From NCBI RefSeq assembly GCF_050613185.1, contig NZ_CP192511.1:620001-684000 (forward strand): a stretch of 64,000 nt of DNA. The letters run 5' to 3'. This stretch comes from Chelonobacter sp050613185 (GTDB lineage: Bacteria; Pseudomonadota; Gammaproteobacteria; Enterobacterales; Pasteurellaceae). Position numbers and translations under genes: made by a program. The notes beneath the pieces are model-generated. The model worked only from the letters and a program-made list of their open reading frames with translations, made no database searches and was not told the DNA's origin. Shown here piece by piece: positions 17,335-25,792 of this stretch (position 1 is its first letter; the number at the start of each line of letters is the position of its first letter).

Positions 17335-18690
17335 ATGAGCAAACATTACGATTATCTGGCAATCGGCGGCGGCAGCGGCGGTATCGCTTCGATTAACCGT
17401 GCGGCGAGCTACGGCAAAAAATGTGCGATTATCGAAGCGAAATATCTCGGCGGCACTTGTGTCAACGTCGGTTGCGTGCCGAAAAAAGTGATGTGGCACG
17501 GGGCGCAAATCGCCGAGGCGATTAACCTGTATGCGCCGGACTATGGCTTTGATGTCAAATTGAACGGCTTTGATTTTGCCAAATTGGTTGAAAACCGCCA
17601 AGCCTATATCGGACGGATTCATCAGTCCTACGAGCGGGCGCTGGGCAACAACAAGGTCGATGTGATTCAGGGTTTTGCCAAATTCGTCAACAGCAACACG
17701 GTGGAAGTCAACGGTGAACGGATCACTGCCGATCATATTTTGATTGCCACCGGTGGTCGCCCGTCTATGCCGAACATCAAAGGGGCGGAATACGGTATCA
17801 ATTCCGACGGCGTATTTGCGTTAAACCAACTGCCGAAACGCGTGGCAGTGGTCGGTGCAGGTTATATCGCGATCGAACTTGCCGGGGTGCTGCACAGCTT
17901 AGGCGTGGAAACCCACCTGTTTGTGCGCCAACACGCACCGTTGCGCAATTTTGATCCGCTGATTGTGGAAACCTTGCTGGAAGTGTTGACCAGCGAAGGC
18001 CCAACCCTGCACACCCACGCCATTCCGCAGGAAATCGTGAAAAATGCCGACGGCAGTTTAACCGTGAAACTGGAAGACGGACGTGAGCAAACTGTCGATA
18101 CCTTGGTTTGGGCTATCGGGCGAGAACCGATGACCGATAACATTAATCTTGCCGCGGCAGGGGTGGAAACCAATGCCAAAGGTTATATTACGGTGGATAA
18201 ATTCCAAAACACCAATGTCAAAGGCATTTATGCGGTCGGCGACAACACCGGCGCAGTGGAATTAACCCCGGTGGCTGTGGCGGCGGGTCGCCGTTTGTCC
18301 GAGCGTTTATTCAACAATAAACCGAACGAACATTTGGATTACAACCTGATCCCGACCGTGGTGTTTAGCCACCCGCCAATCGGCACCATCGGTTTGACCG
18401 AACCGCAAGCGATTGCGCAATATGGCGAAGCCAATGTGAAAGTGTATAAATCCTCTTTCACGGCGATGTACACCGCCGTGACCCAACACCGCCAACCGTG
18501 CCGTATGAAACTGGTTTGCGTCGGTCCTGACGAAAAAATCGTCGGCTTGCACGGCATCGGCTTCGGCGTGGACGAAATGATTCAAGGCTTTGCCGTCGCC
18601 ATCAAAATGGGCGCAACCAAAGCCGACTTCGACAACACCGTCGCCATTCACCCGACCGGCTCGGAAGAGTTTGTGACTATGAGGGGTTAA
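17335..18690 (+). CDS. gor: Glutathione reductase
   Basis: This 451-residue flavoenzyme reduces oxidized glutathione with NADPH in the cytosol. FAD-binding GGGSGG is at residues 11-16, the redox pair CVNVGC at 42-47, NADPH-binding VVGAGYIAIELAG near 170, and the C-terminal active-site His in AIHPTGSEEFVTM. I start at ATG 17335, after AAGGACAAGG; the longer open frame from 17230 adds residues not found in the family. A terminator follows. Confidence 0.96.
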   Translation: MSKHYDYLAIGGGSGGIASINRAASYGKKCAIIEAKYLGGTCVNVGCVPKKVMWHGAQIAEAINLYAPDYGFDVKLNGFDFAKLVENRQAYIGRIHQSYERALGNNKVDVIQGFAKFVNSNTVEVNGERITADHILIATGGRPSMPNIKGAEYGINSDGVFALNQLPKRVAVVGAGYIAIELAGVLHSLGVETHLFVRQHAPLRNFDPLIVETLLEVLTSEGPTLHTHAIPQEIVKNADGSLTVKLEDGREQTVDTLVWAIGREPMTDNINLAAAGVETNAKGYITVDKFQNTNVKGIYAVGDNTGAVELTPVAVAAGRRLSERLFNNKPNEHLDYNLIPTVVFSHPPIGTIGLTEPQAIAQYGEANVKVYKSSFTAMYTAVTQHRQPCRMKLVCVGPDEKIVGLHGIGFGVDEMIQGFAVAIKMGATKADFDNTVAIHPTGSEEFVTMRG

Positions 18691-18735
18691 TGTCGAAAAC
18701 CCACCTGCATACGTTCGTACTGTAGAAAAACTGAG

Positions 18736-18768
18736 AGGCCAGGGCATCGTTCTCTGGCCTTTGTTTAT
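18736..18768 (+). terminator. Terminator after gor
   Basis: Arms AGGCCAG and CTGGCCT form a stem with an 11-base loop, followed by TTGTTTATT. It lies 46 bases after the gor stop. Confidence 0.75.
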
Positions 18769-18787
18769 TCACTCATATATCCCCAAA

Positions 18788-18805
18788 ACTTTCACATGTG
18801 AAAGT
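18788..18805. promoter_or_regulatory. Perfect 18-bp palindrome, possible operator
   Basis: The sequence ACTTTCACATGTGAAAGT is its own reverse complement over 18 bases. It stands in a gene-free gap between gor and the argO-like gene. I recognise no regulator for it. Confidence 0.45.
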
Positions 18806-18898
18806 ATCAATAACGTTCACTAATCACAGTAAACGCTCAAACTGCCCTGGTACATTACAGGCCTTAGGATCTCGATAGCTATAGCAGATACTGGATGA

Positions 18899-19043
18899 AC
18901 CAACAGTTATTACAAAGTTAATCCCGTGGTTTATTTGATCAAATCAGACGATGTACATATAGGTGGCGAAATCATCACTGAACAAGACTCCATAGAGTTT
19001 CTGAATGGCCGAAATTTAGGACCATTGCCAACCGCACTTGAAT
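18899..19043 (+). pseudogene. Unrecognised gene relic between gor and argO-like gene
   Basis: The gap from 18769 to 19043 has no intact gene. A frame open from a TGA at 18896 reads NSYYKVNPVVYLIKSDDVHI and then GGEIITEQDSIEFLNGRNLG, protein-like in composition. It has no start codon and runs into the 3' end of the reverse-strand gene. It looks like the tail of a decayed gene, but I cannot name its family, and chance is possible. Confidence 0.3.
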
Positions 19044-19667
19044 TTATAATAATCCTAAGGCATAACGCGCCAAGCTAAAGGCGATCAGCCACATAATACA
19101 GCCGATAGCGAAATCCAACACCCGCCAGGTTTTCGGGCGTTTGAACAGCGGAATCAACAGGCGTGCGCCGTAGCCCAAGCCGAAGAACCATAAGCCGGAG
19201 GCAAACACCGCGCCGAGTAGAAATTGCAATTTTTGCTCAAATAACAAAGTGGAGGCGATGCCGCCGATAATCACCACGGTGTCTAAATAGACGTGCGGAT
19301 TGAGCAGGGTTAAGCCAAGGGTGATCAATACGATTTTGACCGCACTTTGCGGTGGTCGCTCAGTTTTGTCGAGGCTTAAACCGCTGGTGCCTTGATAAGC
19401 ACTGCGAAACGCGCGCGCACCATAAACCAATAAAAACAGCGCGCCGACCACCGCCAAGGCTAAGGTTGCGCTCGGGTTTTGACCGATTAAGCTGCCAAAT
19501 CCCAGCACGCCAATACCAATCAAAACAAAATCACACAGAAAACAAGTGAGCGCGACCCAGAAAATATTTTGTTTCAGCAAGCCTTGTTTTAACACGAATG
19601 CATTTTGCGCGCCAATCGCGATGATCAGGCTGGCGCTGACAAAAAAGCCTTGTAATAACTGTTCCAT
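19044..19667 (-). CDS. argO: LysE/ArgO-family amino-acid exporter
   Basis: This 207-residue inner-membrane protein has about six hydrophobic segments. The N-terminal SASLIIAIGAQNAFVLKQGL and the later TLLNPHVYLDTVVIIGG are signatures of the LysE superfamily branch that includes ArgO, exporter of arginine (and canavanine). A strong Shine-Dalgarno (AAGAAGG) overlaps the end of trmL, nine bases upstream, so both are probably one transcript. Substrate is inferred from family similarity. Confidence 0.85.
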   Translation of the reverse strand: MEQLLQGFFVSASLIIAIGAQNAFVLKQGLLKQNIFWVALTCFLCDFVLIGIGVLGFGSLIGQNPSATLALAVVGALFLLVYGARAFRSAYQGTSGLSLDKTERPPQSAVKIVLITLGLTLLNPHVYLDTVVIIGGIASTLLFEQKLQFLLGAVFASGLWFFGLGYGARLLIPLFKRPKTWRVLDFAIGCIMWLIAFSLARYALGLL

Positions 19668-19676
19668 ATTGCCTTC

Positions 19677-20159
19677 TTAACCCGCCAAATTGGGGTTAAC
19701 TGCATTTTCAAACCCCAATTGCCGCCAGGCTTCATACACCGTCACCGCCACCGCATTGGATAAATTCATGCTGCGGCTGTTCGCCACCATCGGCAGGCGG
19801 ATTTTCTGTTGCTGCGGCAAACTGTCTAAAATCGGACGCGGAATGCCGCGGCTTTCAGGACCAAACATTAAAAAATCGCCGAGCTGATAGCGCACTTGCG
19901 CATGATTGGCAAAACCTTTGGTGGTTAGGGCGAATAAGCGGTTAGGCTGCGCTTGCTGCATAAAGGTTTCAAATGACGGGTATTTTTTAATCTCGGCAAA
20001 TTCGTGGTAATCCAATCCGGAACGGCGCAGTTTTTTGTCGTCCCAGGCAAAACCTAGCGGCTCGATCAGGTGCAAACGAAAACCGCAGTTGGCACATAAT
20101 CGGATAATATTGCCGCTGTTTTGCGGAATTTCCGGTTCGTATAATACAATGTCTAACAT
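19677..20159 (-). CDS. trmL: tRNA (cytidine(34)-2'-O)-methyltransferase TrmL
   Basis: This 160-residue SPOUT-fold enzyme 2'-O-methylates the wobble base of tRNA-Leu. It begins MLDIVLYEPEIPQNSGNIIR. The knot region contains LMFGPESRGIP near 98 and the C-terminal PMVANSRSMNLSNAVAVTVY, all family signatures. It is divergent from mutM and followed closely by the argO-like gene. Confidence 0.95.
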   Translation of the reverse strand: MLDIVLYEPEIPQNSGNIIRLCANCGFRLHLIEPLGFAWDDKKLRRSGLDYHEFAEIKKYPSFETFMQQAQPNRLFALTTKGFANHAQVRYQLGDFLMFGPESRGIPRPILDSLPQQQKIRLPMVANSRSMNLSNAVAVTVYEAWRQLGFENAVNPNLAG

Positions 20160-20283
20160 AATCTCAATTAATCAGGTTCAAAAACAGAGGCAAACTATAC
20201 CACTCTCGCCTATTTAAACAAGTGCTGAAAGTGCGGTTAAAATTGGATAAAATACCCCATTCGAACCCAAAAAGAGAACAACC

Positions 20284-21105
20284 ATGCCTGAATTACCCGA
20301 AGTCGAAACCACCCTGCGCGGCATTGCGCCGTTTGTGTTGGGGCAGCCAATCGAGCAAATCCGCGTCCACCGCAGCAAATTGCGTTGGGAAGTCAGCCCG
20401 GAACTGAGCGAGTTTTACAACGTGCGCGTCACCGGCTTGCAACGGCGCGCCAAATACCTGATTTTAGAAACCGAACAAGGTTATATCATCGGGCATTTGG
20501 GCATGTCCGGTTCGCTGCGGATTGTGGATATGGATGATGAAAGTGCGGTGCGTGATAAACACGATCACCTCGAATTTATCTTCGGCAATGGCAAAATTTT
20601 ACGCTACAACGATCCGCGCCGCTTTGGCGCATGGCTGTGGACGGAGACGCTGGACGGTTTTCCGCTGTTTGCCAAACTCGGGCCCGAGCCGCTGTCGGAG
20701 CAATTTAACGCCGACTATTTCTGGCAAAAAAGCCGTAACAAAAATACGCCGATTAAATCCTTTTTGATGAACAATGCGGTGGTGGTCGGCGTGGGCAATA
20801 TTTACGCCAATGAAACCCTGTTCCTGTGCGGCATTCACCCGCTCACGCCGCCCAGTCGATTAACCCGTGCGCAATGTGCGCAGTTGGTCGAACAGGTGAA
20901 ACAGGTATTAAAAGACGCAATCCGTCAAGGCGGCACATCCTTGAAAGATTTTGTCCAACCGGACGGTCGCCCCGGTTATTTTGCGCAACAGCTGTATGTT
21001 TACGGCAAAGCCGGCGAACCTTGCCCGACCTGCGGCACCAAAATCGAAAGTGCGGTTATCGGGCAACGGAATAGTTTTTATTGTCCGAGATGTCAGAAGT
21101 TATAA
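20284..21105 (+). CDS. mutM: Formamidopyrimidine-DNA glycosylase
   Basis: This 273-residue repair enzyme removes 8-oxoguanine and formamidopyrimidines and cuts the strand. The N-terminal PELPEVETT carries the catalytic Pro and Glu (after Met removal). The helix-two-turn-helix region is near 150-190. A zinc finger with CPTC and CPRC closes the protein. Length is normal. The short promoter gap to trmL holds an uptake signal; a structured repeat follows the stop and may end transcription. Confidence 0.97.
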   Translation: MPELPEVETTLRGIAPFVLGQPIEQIRVHRSKLRWEVSPELSEFYNVRVTGLQRRAKYLILETEQGYIIGHLGMSGSLRIVDMDDESAVRDKHDHLEFIFGNGKILRYNDPRRFGAWLWTETLDGFPLFAKLGPEPLSEQFNADYFWQKSRNKNTPIKSFLMNNAVVVGVGNIYANETLFLCGIHPLTPPSRLTRAQCAQLVEQVKQVLKDAIRQGGTSLKDFVQPDGRPGYFAQQLYVYGKAGEPCPTCGTKIESAVIGQRNSFYCPRCQKL

Positions 21106-21122
21106 CGGTAAGGACTGCTCTG

Positions 21123-21260
21123 TTCCCTTCTCCCTTGATGGGAGAAGGTGTCCGCAGGACGGATGAGGGTGAAAGAAACCGCAATGTAGCCCCCTCATCC
21201 TGATTATCGCTTCTGAACGACGCGATAATCTGCCCTTCTCCCACAAGGGGAGAAGGGGGA
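21123..21260. repeat. Structured repeat, copy D (different sequence, same architecture)
   Basis: Elements in order are hairpin CCTTCTCCC/GGGAGAAGG, block TGTCCGCAGGACGGA, arm TGAGGGTG, spacer, arm CCCCTCATCC, hairpin GATTATCGC/GCGATAATC and closing hairpin CCCTTCTCCC/GGGGAGAAGGG. The order and the TGTCCGnAGGACGGA block match copies A and B, but the stems differ in sequence and stay paired. It fills the gap between the converging mutM and opsX genes, so it could serve as a two-way terminator. Confidence 0.8.
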
Positions 21261-21263
21261 TTA

Positions 21264-22325
21264 TCAACTCATTCCCAACAATCCTTTCATCTGCGCAATC
21301 ACCGCTTCCGCCTTAATCTGCCGCATTAAATCCTTGCCTTTGGCGCGTGTTGCCCAAGGCAGTTCTGCGGACGGTTTGCCGTATTGCGCTTGGATATTTT
21401 GTTCGTACACCGACACCACATTGGCAAGATTGTTATAGGGTGCGGTGCGCAGCGGATTATGAATGGCGTACAGTCCGATCACCGGCGTGCCTTGTGCGGT
21501 TGCCATATGTGCCGGGCCGGAATCGGGCGAAATCAGCAAATCCACTTTGCCGATTAATGCCAACAGTTGCAACAACGAGGTTTTGCCGACCACATTGGTC
21601 AGGGCGAAACCGCACTTTTGCTCGATTTCAGCCGCCATGGCGATCTCACGTGGCGCAGGCGAACCGGCGAGAATCACGTTAATATTCTGCTCGGCAGCGT
21701 AACGTACCAGCGCAACATAGCCTTCGACCGTCCAATCCTTTTCCGCTTTACTGGAACAGGGGCAAATCAGCAGGTTTTTGCGTTGCGGATCAAGCAATTC
21801 AGCAGCAAACGTTTGATCCGCCTCGCTCAATGGAATCTCCCAACTAAGCTGCCCCGGCGGCACGCCGATTTCGCGCGCAAAGGCTAAAAATCCGTCCAAA
21901 ACGTGCGGTTTGCTCGGTTCACTGATTTTGCGGTTAGTGAACAGCCACTGCCCCTCGCGCGCGCGCTGTTTGGCGAAACCGATTTTATAGCGCGCTTTAA
22001 TCCCGAGTGATAACACCGAGGCACGAAGTGCGGTTTGCATATTCAGCAAAACATCGAAATGCTGCGATTGCAACTGCCGCCAAACCGCCAATACCCCGCG
22101 CCAACCGCTTTTTTTATCAAACACCACCGTGTTGATATTCGGCAGCACCGAAACCAGCTGCGCTTCGGTTTTGCCGACAATCCAAGTGATTTCGCTGCTT
22201 GGGTAGTACCGCTGAATCTGCTGCACCATCGCAATCGCATTACAGACATCGCCTATCGCCGACAGGCGCAAGATACAGATTTTCTTCGGGGCTGAAGTTT
22301 GGCTAAAAAGCGGTTGTGTTTGCAT
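21264..22325 (-). CDS. opsX: Heptosyltransferase OpsX-type (LPS inner core)
   Basis: This 353-residue GT9 glycosyltransferase most resembles Haemophilus OpsX, which adds the first L,D-heptose to Kdo. The N-terminal KKICILRLSAIGDVCNAIAM is the acceptor-side signature. The C-terminal ISPDSGPAHMATAQGTPVIGLY is the ADP-heptose-binding motif of the family. It is divergent from kdkA (gap 22326-22410), the neighbour expected for opsX in Haemophilus. The exact acceptor is inferred. Confidence 0.88.
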   Translation of the reverse strand: MQTQPLFSQTSAPKKICILRLSAIGDVCNAIAMVQQIQRYYPSSEITWIVGKTEAQLVSVLPNINTVVFDKKSGWRGVLAVWRQLQSQHFDVLLNMQTALRASVLSLGIKARYKIGFAKQRAREGQWLFTNRKISEPSKPHVLDGFLAFAREIGVPPGQLSWEIPLSEADQTFAAELLDPQRKNLLICPCSSKAEKDWTVEGYVALVRYAAEQNINVILAGSPAPREIAMAAEIEQKCGFALTNVVGKTSLLQLLALIGKVDLLISPDSGPAHMATAQGTPVIGLYAIHNPLRTAPYNNLANVVSVYEQNIQAQYGKPSAELPWATRAKGKDLMRQIKAEAVIAQMKGLLGMS

Positions 22326-22410
22326 AGGGTTAACTTATTTTTTAATTGGGATTTTCGTTATTCTAAAGTAAAATCGAAAAATGATCATTTCTTACTTGAA
22401 TGGTGACATC

Positions 22411-23130
22411 ATGCCTTATCTGCAACACGCTAACCACTACTTTTTACTCAATGTCGAAACCGCACTTACGCCGGAACAGTTGTTTGATATTCACTTTTGG
22501 CAGCAACAACAGCGGGTGATTGGGCAGGCAAAGGGGCGTGGTATCACTTGGTTTTTGCAGGCGCAAGATTTGGACATCGGTAAAAATTTGGCGTTGCGCC
22601 ACTATTATCGCGGCGGTTGGTCGGCAAAATTTAACCGTGATCGCTATTTTGACCGTTCGTTAAAAAACAGCCGCAGTTTTAGCGAATTCAAGATGTTGCG
22701 CCGTTTGCATAAGGCTGGCTTGCCCGTGCCGCAGCCGATTGCCGCGCGCACCATTAAAAAAACCATCGGTTATCAAGCCGATATTTTAATTGAACGCATT
22801 GCCGATTCGCAGGATTTGACGGCGGTGCTGCAACAACAAACCTTGTCGGACAGCCAATGGCAGGAGATCGGCGAACTCATTCGGCAAATGCACGATTTAC
22901 AAGTGTGCCACCGTGATCTGAATGCGCACAATATTTTGCTACAGCAGCAACACGGGCAACAAAAATTCTGGCTGATTGATTTTGATAAATGCGCTTTTCT
23001 CAGTGGCGCGAGTTGGAAACAAAGCAATTTGGAACGGCTACACCGCTCTTTTGCCAAAGAAGTCGGCAGAATGCGGATTCAATTCAGTGAGCAGAATTGG
23101 CAACAACTGCTCACCGGTTATAACTTCTAA
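22411..23130 (+). CDS. kdkA: 3-deoxy-D-manno-octulosonic acid kinase KdkA
   Basis: This 239-residue kinase phosphorylates the single Kdo of Haemophilus-type lipopolysaccharide at O-4. Kinase-like motifs are CHRDLNAHNILL (catalytic Asp) near 170 and LIDFDKC (metal-binding Asp) near 195. The stretch RGGWSAKFNRDRY belongs to the family. I place the start at ATG 22411 because the mature family begins at MPYLQHANHYF; ATG 22381 would add ten residues without a clear RBS. It is convergent with coaD with only 10 bases between stops. Confidence 0.93.
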   Translation: MPYLQHANHYFLLNVETALTPEQLFDIHFWQQQQRVIGQAKGRGITWFLQAQDLDIGKNLALRHYYRGGWSAKFNRDRYFDRSLKNSRSFSEFKMLRRLHKAGLPVPQPIAARTIKKTIGYQADILIERIADSQDLTAVLQQQTLSDSQWQEIGELIRQMHDLQVCHRDLNAHNILLQQQHGQQKFWLIDFDKCAFLSGASWKQSNLERLHRSFAKEVGRMRIQFSEQNWQQLLTGYNF

Positions 23131-23140
23131 TACTTAGCCG

Positions 23141-23626
23141 CTAACCTTGAGCGCGCTTTTGTTGCAATGCTTGATAAACCACTTGCGGCACCAGGGCTTG
23201 GGTGTCGCCGCCGTGTAAGCTGATTTCGCGGATCATGGTGGAGGAAACATACGACCAGCGATCAGACGGTGGGAAGAACAGGCTTTCCACGCCGTTGGTC
23301 AGCAAACGGTTTAAATGCGACAGTTGTAATTCATATTCAAAATCCGCCACCGCACGCACGCCGCGAATAATCGCTTTCACTTGATATTGCTTAATCACAT
23401 CGGCTAATAAGCCGGAAAAGCCGATCACCTCGACATTGGTTAAATGTTGCGTCGATTGACGCACCAGCTCAATCCGCTGTTCCAACTCAAACAGCGGTTT
23501 TTTACTCGGGCTCGCCGCCACCGCCACCAAGATTTTCGGGAACAGTAACGCACTGCGTTCAATAATATCTAAATGCCCGTTGGTAATCGGGTCAAATGTG
23601 CCGGGATAAATCACGGTGGTTTGCAT
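23141..23626 (-). CDS. coaD: Phosphopantetheine adenylyltransferase
   Basis: This 161-residue cytosolic enzyme makes dephospho-CoA from phosphopantetheine and ATP. Motifs are YPGTFDPITNGH at residues 6-17, IIRGVRAVADFEYE near 87 and YVSSTMIREI near 125. I start at ATG 23626, eight bases after AGGACG; the open frame upstream (TTG 23647) lies inside waaA. The waaA stop is ten bases before this start, so the pair is cotranscribed, as in H. influenzae and E. coli. Confidence 0.96.
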   Translation of the reverse strand: MQTTVIYPGTFDPITNGHLDIIERSALLFPKILVAVAASPSKKPLFELEQRIELVRQSTQHLTNVEVIGFSGLLADVIKQYQVKAIIRGVRAVADFEYELQLSHLNRLLTNGVESLFFPPSDRWSYVSSTMIREISLHGGDTQALVPQVVYQALQQKRAQG

Positions 23627-23636
23627 TTTCAACGTC

Positions 23637-24920
23637 CTATTTTTCAAGATAAGGGCGCAATAATAACATTAAGCGATCCAATGCGCCGCGGTTTTTGACT
23701 AACACTTGATAGCCGGCTTCGCCATATTGCCGCGCTCGTTGCGGTTCAGCCAGCAAACGCGCAACGCTTTCCGCCAGCAGCCCACTCTGCGCCTCAATTT
23801 CGATCACGCCACGCACACGGCGTAATTCGCCGAAGACTTCGGGGAAATTAAAGGTATGCTTGCCGGCGATCACCGGCAGTTTAAACGCCAACGGTTCGAG
23901 CGGATTGTGTCCGCCAATCGGCAGCAAACTGCCGCCGACAAAAGCAAGATCGCTGATACCGTACATCAACATCAGCTCGCCCATGCTGTCGATTAACGCC
24001 ACTTGCGTGTTGTCCATCGGGGCTTGCCGTGCGGAACGGCGCACCGCACTTAGCCCGGATTTTTCAATCAGTTCGTACACCGCTTGAAAACGTTCCGGAT
24101 GGCGCGGCACCAGCAGCAACAATAAATCGGGGTAGCGTTGCAATAAAGTGCGGTGCGCTTCCAACACAATTTCATCTTCGCCCTGATGGGTGCTGGCGGC
24201 AATCCAAACCGGACGTTTGTGCGGCAACCATGTTTGGCGCAATTGCGCAATTTGTTGCTGCAATACCGCACTTAGGCTTAAATCATATTTTAAATTGCCC
24301 ATCACCGTCAGATGTGATTGGTCGTAATCCAAACTTAAATAACGGCTGGCACTAATGCTGTCTTGTGCCGCAATATGCGTAATTTCAGACAACATCGGGC
24401 GCAAAATCGTTTTCACTTTGCCATAGCGGCGCGCCGAACGGGCGGACAGGCGCGCATTGGCAACGATAAACGGAATATTGCGCCGGGCTGATTGATGGAT
24501 AAAATTCGCCCATAATTCGGTTTCCATCACTAAACAGAGTTTTGGCTGCACAAAATCGAAAAAGCGTTTCATGGCTGTCGGCGTGTCGTAAGGTAAATAA
24601 ATATGCGTGACTTTATCGCCAAATGTCGATTTCACTCGTTCAGAACCGGTCGGCGTGACAGTGGTTAAAGTAATTGCCAAGTGCGGATAATCGTTTAACA
24701 ACGCATTCACCAACGGACGCGCCGCCATCACTTCACCAACCGAAGCGGCATGAATTAACACCCCATTCGGCTGCGGCTTACGGTACTTCGCCGAATAAAA
24801 AGCATAACGCTCATTCAACCGCTGCCGATACGCAGGAGCTTTACGGCTGCGGTAAAGAGTAAACAGCAAGACGAAGGGCTGAAGCAAATAGAGCAACAGA
24901 CTGTAAACATAACGTATCAT
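23637..24920 (-). CDS. waaA: 3-deoxy-D-manno-octulosonic acid transferase WaaA (KdtA)
   Basis: This 427-residue GT30 enzyme is anchored to the inner membrane by an N-terminal hydrophobic segment (residues 4-20). It transfers Kdo from CMP-Kdo to lipid IVA. The catalytic Glu is in HAASVGEVMAARPL near 58. Later motifs are MGNLKYDL near 217 and GGSLLPIGGHNPLEP near 320. In Haemophilus this enzyme adds only one Kdo, which fits the presence of KdkA a few hundred bases away. It is divergent from the lgtF-like gene and leads into coaD. Confidence 0.96.
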   Translation of the reverse strand: MIRYVYSLLLYLLQPFVLLFTLYRSRKAPAYRQRLNERYAFYSAKYRKPQPNGVLIHAASVGEVMAARPLVNALLNDYPHLAITLTTVTPTGSERVKSTFGDKVTHIYLPYDTPTAMKRFFDFVQPKLCLVMETELWANFIHQSARRNIPFIVANARLSARSARRYGKVKTILRPMLSEITHIAAQDSISASRYLSLDYDQSHLTVMGNLKYDLSLSAVLQQQIAQLRQTWLPHKRPVWIAASTHQGEDEIVLEAHRTLLQRYPDLLLLLVPRHPERFQAVYELIEKSGLSAVRRSARQAPMDNTQVALIDSMGELMLMYGISDLAFVGGSLLPIGGHNPLEPLAFKLPVIAGKHTFNFPEVFGELRRVRGVIEIEAQSGLLAESVARLLAEPQRARQYGEAGYQVLVKNRGALDRLMLLLRPYLEK

Positions 24921-25013
24921 AGCGTATTTTCCGATAATAAAGTTAGCTGGGATTATACCCTATTCCCAACTTCTGTTAATATAGCGCAAACTATCTGAGA
25001 TAAAGGATTTTCC

Positions 25014-25790
25014 ATGTCAAAACACACTCTTGCCGTTGCGTTGATTGTCAAAAATGAAGAAAAACACCTTGCCGCCTGTTTGGATACCGTGAAAGGCTGG
25101 GTTGATGAAATCGTGATTTTAGACTCGGGCAGTCAGGATCAAACTGAAAATATTGCCCGCCGTTATACTAATAAATTCTATCAGAACCTTGATTGGCAAG
25201 GCTTCGGCAAACAACGCCAACTGGCGCAGCAATATGTTACGAGCGATTATGTGTTATGGTTAGACGCCGACGAACGTATCACCCCTGAATTGCAGCAGGC
25301 GATTCAACAGGCGGTGAACGCAGATAAACCGAATGTCTTATATCAAATCGGGCGTTGCAGCGAAGTTTTCGGGCGTGAAATCCGCCATTCGGGCTGGTAT
25401 CCGGATTGGGTTTTGCGCTTATACCGCACTTCGGCAACACAATATAACGATTCGTTAGTTCATGAAAAAGTGATCGAACCGGCTGGTTTTACGATTGAGC
25501 AATTATCGGGGGATTTGCGCCATTATACCTATGAAAACTTACATCATTATCTAACCAAATCCGCATTTTATGCACAGGCTTGGGCAGAACAACGACAGCA
25601 AGCGGGAAAACGTGCCAGTTTATCGCAAGGCATTACTCACGCCATCACCTGTTTTATCAAAATGTATCTACTCAAACGCGGATTTTTGGACGGGAAACAG
25701 GGATTTTTATTAGCGATGCTATCGGCACATTCGACTTTTGTCAAATATGCCGATTTATGGGTTCGCAACCAGACTAAAACAAAAAATTAG
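25014..25790 (+). CDS. lgtF: Family 2 glycosyltransferase, LgtF/WaaE-like
   Basis: This 258-residue cytosolic GT2 enzyme has the nucleotide-sugar motifs VALIVKNEEKHL near residue 10, IVILDSGSQDQTE near 34 and YVLWLDADERITPE near 78. In Haemophilus the gene divergent from waaA is lgtF, which adds glucose to the first heptose; the position and sequence match that. The stop is only two bases from the stop of the convergent GT9 gene, so no separate terminator is possible there. The specific acceptor is inferred from context. Confidence 0.85.
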   Translation: MSKHTLAVALIVKNEEKHLAACLDTVKGWVDEIVILDSGSQDQTENIARRYTNKFYQNLDWQGFGKQRQLAQQYVTSDYVLWLDADERITPELQQAIQQAVNADKPNVLYQIGRCSEVFGREIRHSGWYPDWVLRLYRTSATQYNDSLVHEKVIEPAGFTIEQLSGDLRHYTYENLHHYLTKSAFYAQAWAEQRQQAGKRASLSQGITHAITCFIKMYLLKRGFLDGKQGFLLAMLSAHSTFVKYADLWVRNQTKTKN

Positions 25791-25792
25791 TC

